DNA of 64,000 nucleotides from CAVYXA01 sp963846775. GTDB lineage: Bacteria; Verrucomicrobiota; Verrucomicrobiia; Chthoniobacterales; UBA10450. The notes below the pieces were generated by a model that was given only the letters and a program-made list of their open reading frames with translations, was not told where the DNA came from and did not search any database. The stretch is taken from assembly GCA_963846775.1 (NCBI GenBank), contig CAWJXB010000004.1:1-64000 (forward strand). The letters run 5' to 3'. The position numbers were made by a program, and so were the translations under genes. Positions 60,475 through 64,000 of the stretch are shown here, in pieces. Position 1 is the stretch's first letter. Every line of letters begins with the position of its first letter.

Positions 60475-60878
60475 CGAACCTATTCCGAAGCGTTTTCTTC
60501 AGCCGATCGAAGTTGATTGGCTTGGTGAGATGCTAGGAAACGCCGGGGGGATACGCCTTTGTTGGCGATCGCCTTTCTCTGTGCTGGAACCGGTGACGGC
60601 CCTCCTCGCGTCACCCCACCAAACGACGGAGGTGTAATTACGTAGCATCGAGCGGATGACAGTTCGATCCCGCAGGGTGAGTATATTTTAAGCTAGATCG
60701 GGGGATTAGATTGCCCCCGGTAACGAATCCGATTTCAACGCCAGCCGGCACGTTGCTAGGAGGGCCTTCTACGCTCCTGCCAAAACTTGACCGGTTTAAC
60801 CGGTCAAGTTTGCAACAACGTTCGCGTCAACCTGAAGTGTGACTTGCCATTTTCGCCCGGAACCAACACTCTGCCGCG
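60420..60878. other. 459-bp intergenic region, no gene seen
   Basis: The first 170 bp repeat the downstream flank of paralog 3 (GGAACCGGTGACGGCCCTCC near 60588; GGAACCGGCGACGGCCCCTC near 59404). A GGGGG-ATTAGATTG-CCCCC hairpin lies at 60701-60719. The 27-bp palindrome sits at 60784-60810. The final 60 bp before the POT gene are GC-rich without a visible promoter. Confidence 0.5.
60784..60810. repeat. 27-bp near-perfect palindrome, copy 2
   Basis: This is identical to 27603-27629, with the same T just past the right arm. The flanks differ, so it is a mobile or repeatedly selected element, not part of a larger duplication. Confidence 0.85.
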
Positions 60879-62312
60879 ATGCACAATCCTCAGGATCGCA
60901 GCTTCATCGGGCATCCACGCGGCCTTGCCTACATCGCGTTCACTGAGGCGTGGGAACGTTTTTCCTATTACGGGATGCAATCGCTTCTCGTGCTCTACAT
61001 GGTCAATCGCCTTTTGCACCCCGGCCATATCGAGCACATCGCCGGGTTCCCCGCCTTCCGTCACCTGCTTGAAGCTGCGTATCGCGGACCGCTCTCGATC
61101 CAGGCGCTGGCCTCGGCCATTTTCGGTCTTTACACCGGTCTGGTTTATCTCACCCCCATTGGCGGTGGCTTGATCGCCGACCGCGTCCTCGGCCGCACCC
61201 TCACGATCACGTTAGGCGCGTTGCTCATGGCCGCCGGGCATTTCCTCATGGCGTTCGACCTCACGTTTCTCCTGGCGCTGTTTTGCCTCCTGATCGGTGT
61301 AGGATGTTTCAAAGGAAACCTCGCCAGCCAGGTCGGTGCGCTGTATGAAGCAGGCGACAACCGCCGGGCCGACGCGTTCCAGATTTATTATCTGTTTATC
61401 AATGGAGGCGTGATTGCCGCACCGCTGATTGCCGGCACACTGGGCGAAATTTATGGCTGGCACTGGGGCTTCGGCGCGGCCGGCGTCGGCATGTTGATTG
61501 GCCTAACGATCTACATCTCCGGCCGCAAATGGCTTCCGCCTGATTCACCCGTTGTCGAAAAATATGCCAGTGCGACTCGCGCCGAGCGCGCACCGAAACC
61601 GCGCCTGACGCGCCGTGAACGCCTCGCCATCGTCGCTTTGCTTGCTCTCTTGCCCGTGCTCACTATCGCCGTCATTCCAAATCAGCAAATCTTCAACGCC
61701 TATCTCGTCTGGGCCGAGCGTAGCGCCAACCTGATCTTCTTCGGCCGCAAAATGCCCACGACCTGGCTGATTACGCTAGACTCTGTTGTCTCTATCAGTT
61801 TTCTGGCTGGCGCAGTCGTTTTCTGGCGGCTCTGGTCGAAAAAATTTCCCGAACCGGCCGAGATCACAAAAATGGGAATCGGCAGTCTCTGCGCCGTGAC
61901 CGGAATGCTTGCGCTCGCTGCCGGCGCGGCCATGGCAGCGGCATCCGGCGGAAAAGTTTCGCTCGGCTGGCTGATTTCGTTTCACGTTCTCAACAGCATC
62001 GGCTTCGCCAATGTTTTCCCCGTTTCGCTCGCGCTCTACGCCCGCGTCGCGCCGCCGGCGTTATCGGCAACGATCATCGGCATTTTCTATCTGCATCTCT
62101 TTGCCGCAAACAATCTCGTCGGCTGGATCGGCGGCATTTTGGAAAAAATCCCCGCCACACAATTCTGGCTGCTTCACGCTGCGTTCGCCCTTACCGCTGG
62201 AATCATCTTCCTTGTCGCTGGGCGCCTTTTCGGTCACCTCCTGGCGTCTGGCGAAGACGAGAGCGGGGCAACGGACCCCTTGACGACATCGCCGCGCCGG
62301 TCGCGCGAATGA
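60879..62312 (+). CDS. POT/PTR-family proton-dependent oligopeptide transporter
   Basis: The 477-residue protein has about 13 hydrophobic helices and takes up di- or tripeptides with protons. The ExxER motif is EAWERFSYYGM in the first helix, and GGLIADRVLGR and FYLHLFAANNL are further family signatures. FQIYYLFINGGVIAAPLIAG matches the PTR2 signature. The protein is slightly shorter than E. coli DtpA. It stands alone. It starts at ATG 60879. Confidence 0.9.
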   Translation: MHNPQDRSFIGHPRGLAYIAFTEAWERFSYYGMQSLLVLYMVNRLLHPGHIEHIAGFPAFRHLLEAAYRGPLSIQALASAIFGLYTGLVYLTPIGGGLIADRVLGRTLTITLGALLMAAGHFLMAFDLTFLLALFCLLIGVGCFKGNLASQVGALYEAGDNRRADAFQIYYLFINGGVIAAPLIAGTLGEIYGWHWGFGAAGVGMLIGLTIYISGRKWLPPDSPVVEKYASATRAERAPKPRLTRRERLAIVALLALLPVLTIAVIPNQQIFNAYLVWAERSANLIFFGRKMPTTWLITLDSVVSISFLAGAVVFWRLWSKKFPEPAEITKMGIGSLCAVTGMLALAAGAAMAAASGGKVSLGWLISFHVLNSIGFANVFPVSLALYARVAPPALSATIIGIFYLHLFAANNLVGWIGGILEKIPATQFWLLHAAFALTAGIIFLVAGRLFGHLLASGEDESGATDPLTTSPRRSRE

Positions 62313-62353
62313 TCTTCTCTTGACGTCTGATGCTGTAGGCGGACTGAATATTA

Positions 62354-64000
62354 GTGGACGTTAAGAATGTTGCGCAGCCGCCGCCGGGTCTGAATCTACA
62401 GACGCTGCGTCGTCTGAAATTCTGGGTGTGGTTTCAGGAACTGACCCGCCCCACTGAACTTCAGGTCACGTTGATCTGGGCTGGCATCATCGGGTTTTGT
62501 GGTGCCGCTTGTTCGATCGCATATCGTCTCGCAACCAGCTTCATTCACAAAATCTTTACCGGCAATACGGCGCCCGGTCTGGTCGAGAGCTTTACTCAAT
62601 TGCCTTTGTTGGGGCGCCTCTTGGTTCCGGCAATTGGCGGACTGATCGCTGGTGCGATCATTCAGTTCGGCGCGCGCTTTCACGGTCAAGTTACCACGAC
62701 CGATTACATGGAAGCGGTCGTTCTTGGCGACGGCAAGATTTCCAGTCGCCGGAGCCTGGTGAAATCTCTGTCCGCGCTTTTCACGAACGCCTCCGGCGGA
62801 TCAATCGGGCGCGAAGGTCCCTTGGTTCAACTTTCAGCAATGGCCGCCTCGCTGGCGGGGCGTTTGCAACGTTGGACCACGCCGCGCCTGCGATTGCTGG
62901 TCGGCTGCGGCGCCGCCGCTGGAATTGCGTCAGCTTACAATGCGCCGATTGCTGGCGCGATGTTTGTCGCCGAGATCGTCCTCGGTTCCATGGCGATGGA
63001 GATTTTCGGTCCGCTCGTCTTCGCGTCGGTTATCGCGACGCTCACCGTACGCGGCTTCCTCGGTCCGGGGCCACTCTACGAAATCCCATTATTCCGGCTG
63101 AATGGAAACTGGGAGATCGGGCCATACGTCTTGCTTGGTCTCGGCTCGGGTCTGGTCGCGCCGTGGTTCATCCGACTGCTGCGAGCGAGTGAAAAATGGG
63201 CCGGACACATTTCGGCGCCTGTTTACTTAAAGATGTGTGCCGGCGGCTTGGTCGTTGGAGCGCTTGCGGTCTTCTATCCGCAAGTGTGCGGCAACGGCTA
63301 CAGCGTGATAAACGAGATTTTGCGCGGCCAGTGGCTTTGGCAAACGCTCGTTCTCATCCTGATCTTTAAAGTGCTCGCGACTACGGCCACGTTTGGCTCC
63401 GGCGCAGTCGGCGGAGTGTTTACGCCCACACTTTTCATCGGCGCGAACCTCGGATTTCTTTTCGGGACCGGCACCCAGCATCTGACTGGCTCGTTGGCGG
63501 TGAACCCCAGTGCGTTCGCGCTGGTTGGCATGGGCGCGTTTTTAGCGGCCGCGACGCACGCACCAATCATGGCTATCATCATGATTTTCGAACTAACACT
63601 GGATTACCAAATCATTCTGCCGCTCATGCTCGCCTGCGTTGTCGCCTATTACACCTCTGTCAAGATCGAGAAACGCTCCATTTATGCGGAAGCGCTGACG
63701 CGCAAAGGCGTGGGTGATTACACCAGACAGCTCGCCGAACTTCACGTTCGCGACCTGATGAAGCCGAACCCACTAACGATTTCCCTTACCACCGGTTTCT
63801 CTGAGATCGGCGAAAAATTTATCGCCACGCGGTTCAACTATCTCTATGTGACCGATCAGGGCAGGTTTCTCGGCGCTGTCTCTTTGCACGATATCAAAAG
63901 CTATCTTAATACGCCTGAACTCGCGAAGGTCGTTATCGCGGGGGACCTTTTGCGCGATTCCTTCCCGGTCGCCCGTCCGGATGCTACACTTACCGAAGCG
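62354..64000 (+). CDS. ClC-family chloride channel/transporter with CBS domain, cut by window end
   Basis: The frame is open from GTG 62354 to the window end, 549 codons. The gating Glu is Glu154 in GREGP. The second anion-binding block is GSGAVGGVFTP. The helix after NAPIAGAMFVAE has Glu207 followed by Ile208. The proton Glu of the E. coli exchanger is the second of the pair, so that position is Ile here. A CBS domain starts near residue 469 (HVRDLMKPNPLTISL, then FLGAVSLHDI). The C-terminal end and a second CBS unit are beyond the window. The neighbour is the POT gene. Confidence 0.9.
   Translation, partial: MDVKNVAQPPPGLNLQTLRRLKFWVWFQELTRPTELQVTLIWAGIIGFCGAACSIAYRLATSFIHKIFTGNTAPGLVESFTQLPLLGRLLVPAIGGLIAGAIIQFGARFHGQVTTTDYMEAVVLGDGKISSRRSLVKSLSALFTNASGGSIGREGPLVQLSAMAASLAGRLQRWTTPRLRLLVGCGAAAGIASAYNAPIAGAMFVAEIVLGSMAMEIFGPLVFASVIATLTVRGFLGPGPLYEIPLFRLNGNWEIGPYVLLGLGSGLVAPWFIRLLRASEKWAGHISAPVYLKMCAGGLVVGALAVFYPQVCGNGYSVINEILRGQWLWQTLVLILIFKVLATTATFGSGAVGGVFTPTLFIGANLGFLFGTGTQHLTGSLAVNPSAFALVGMGAFLAAATHAPIMAIIMIFELTLDYQIILPLMLACVVAYYTSVKIEKRSIYAEALTRKGVGDYTRQLAELHVRDLMKPNPLTISLTTGFSEIGEKFIATRFNYLYVTDQGRFLGAVSLHDIKSYLNTPELAKVVIAGDLLRDSFPVARPDATLTEA

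Overview
The window reads as chromosomal DNA of a Gram-negative, outer-membrane-bearing bacterium, most probably a verrucomicrobium (Spartobacteria/Chthoniobacterales type). The pointers are secreted proteins with VPDTGST or TPDTGST C-terminal sorting tags of the VPDSG-CTERM type beside ordinary PEP-CTERM tags, a TamA/TamB-like pair, BamD-like and LptE-like genes, GT9 and acyltransferase genes, high GC with GC-rich third codon positions, very few Shine-Dalgarno sequences, and intergenic spaces filled with short-word palindromic repeats. The taxon is inferred from these traits; no rRNA is present.

Layout. 1-8.4 kb: a truncated unknown gene, a degenerate tRNA-Leu(UAA)-like sequence, an ArfB-like release factor, a tiny lipoprotein, gyrB-gyrA (minus strand), psd-pssA (phosphatidylethanolamine synthesis) and tRNA-Gly(CCC). 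8.5-18 kb: an M2-type metallopeptidase and four tandem paralogous membrane proteins with five C-terminal TPRs each (TMTC-like). 18-29 kb: two small secreted proteins, a DUF2142-like membrane protein with a small Cys-containing ORF in front, acylphosphatase plus an ABC-2 exporter operon, a phosphoesterase, a GT9 glycosyltransferase, overlapping rnhB and yraN, and a nucleoside phosphorylase-like gene coupled to an anti-sigma-like membrane protein. 29-39 kb: tamB-like and bamA/tamA-like genes, a 279-bp structured inverted-repeat element, a methyltransferase, panC and nadB. 39-49 kb: a secreted unknown, then ccsA/hemX-hemA-hemC-cobA/hemD running directly into a GrpE-like / lidless Hsp70 / J-like-SUMF1 module, then rpsU on the other strand. 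49-57 kb: two Cys-motif exported proteins, serS, a DUF72 gene, a BamD-like/LptE-like/TPR operon, tRNA-Leu(CAG) and an acyltransferase. 57-60.5 kb: four paralogous secreted proteins, two with PEP-CTERM and two with VPDTG-type tags, plus a decayed remnant. 60.8 kb to the end: a POT peptide transporter and a ClC chloride channel/transporter with a CBS domain, cut by the window end.

How it works together. Much of the window serves the envelope: phospholipid head groups, outer-membrane assembly, surface glycan enzymes and exported proteins. The heme genes make precursors of heme and siroheme. The chaperone module is joined to the heme operon by a 4-nt overlap.

The most unusual features are (i) the GrpE/Hsp70/J-like-SUMF1 module, in which the J-like region lacks HPD and the SUMF1 domain lacks the catalytic cysteines; (ii) paralogous passengers carrying alternative sorting tags; (iii) several intergenic repeat families built from tandem short words with a complementary second arm, which supply stop codons and C-terminal tails and also occur in frame inside the TMTC-like genes; and (iv) GyrA with Ala83 and Pro87 in place of the usual quinolone-contact residues.
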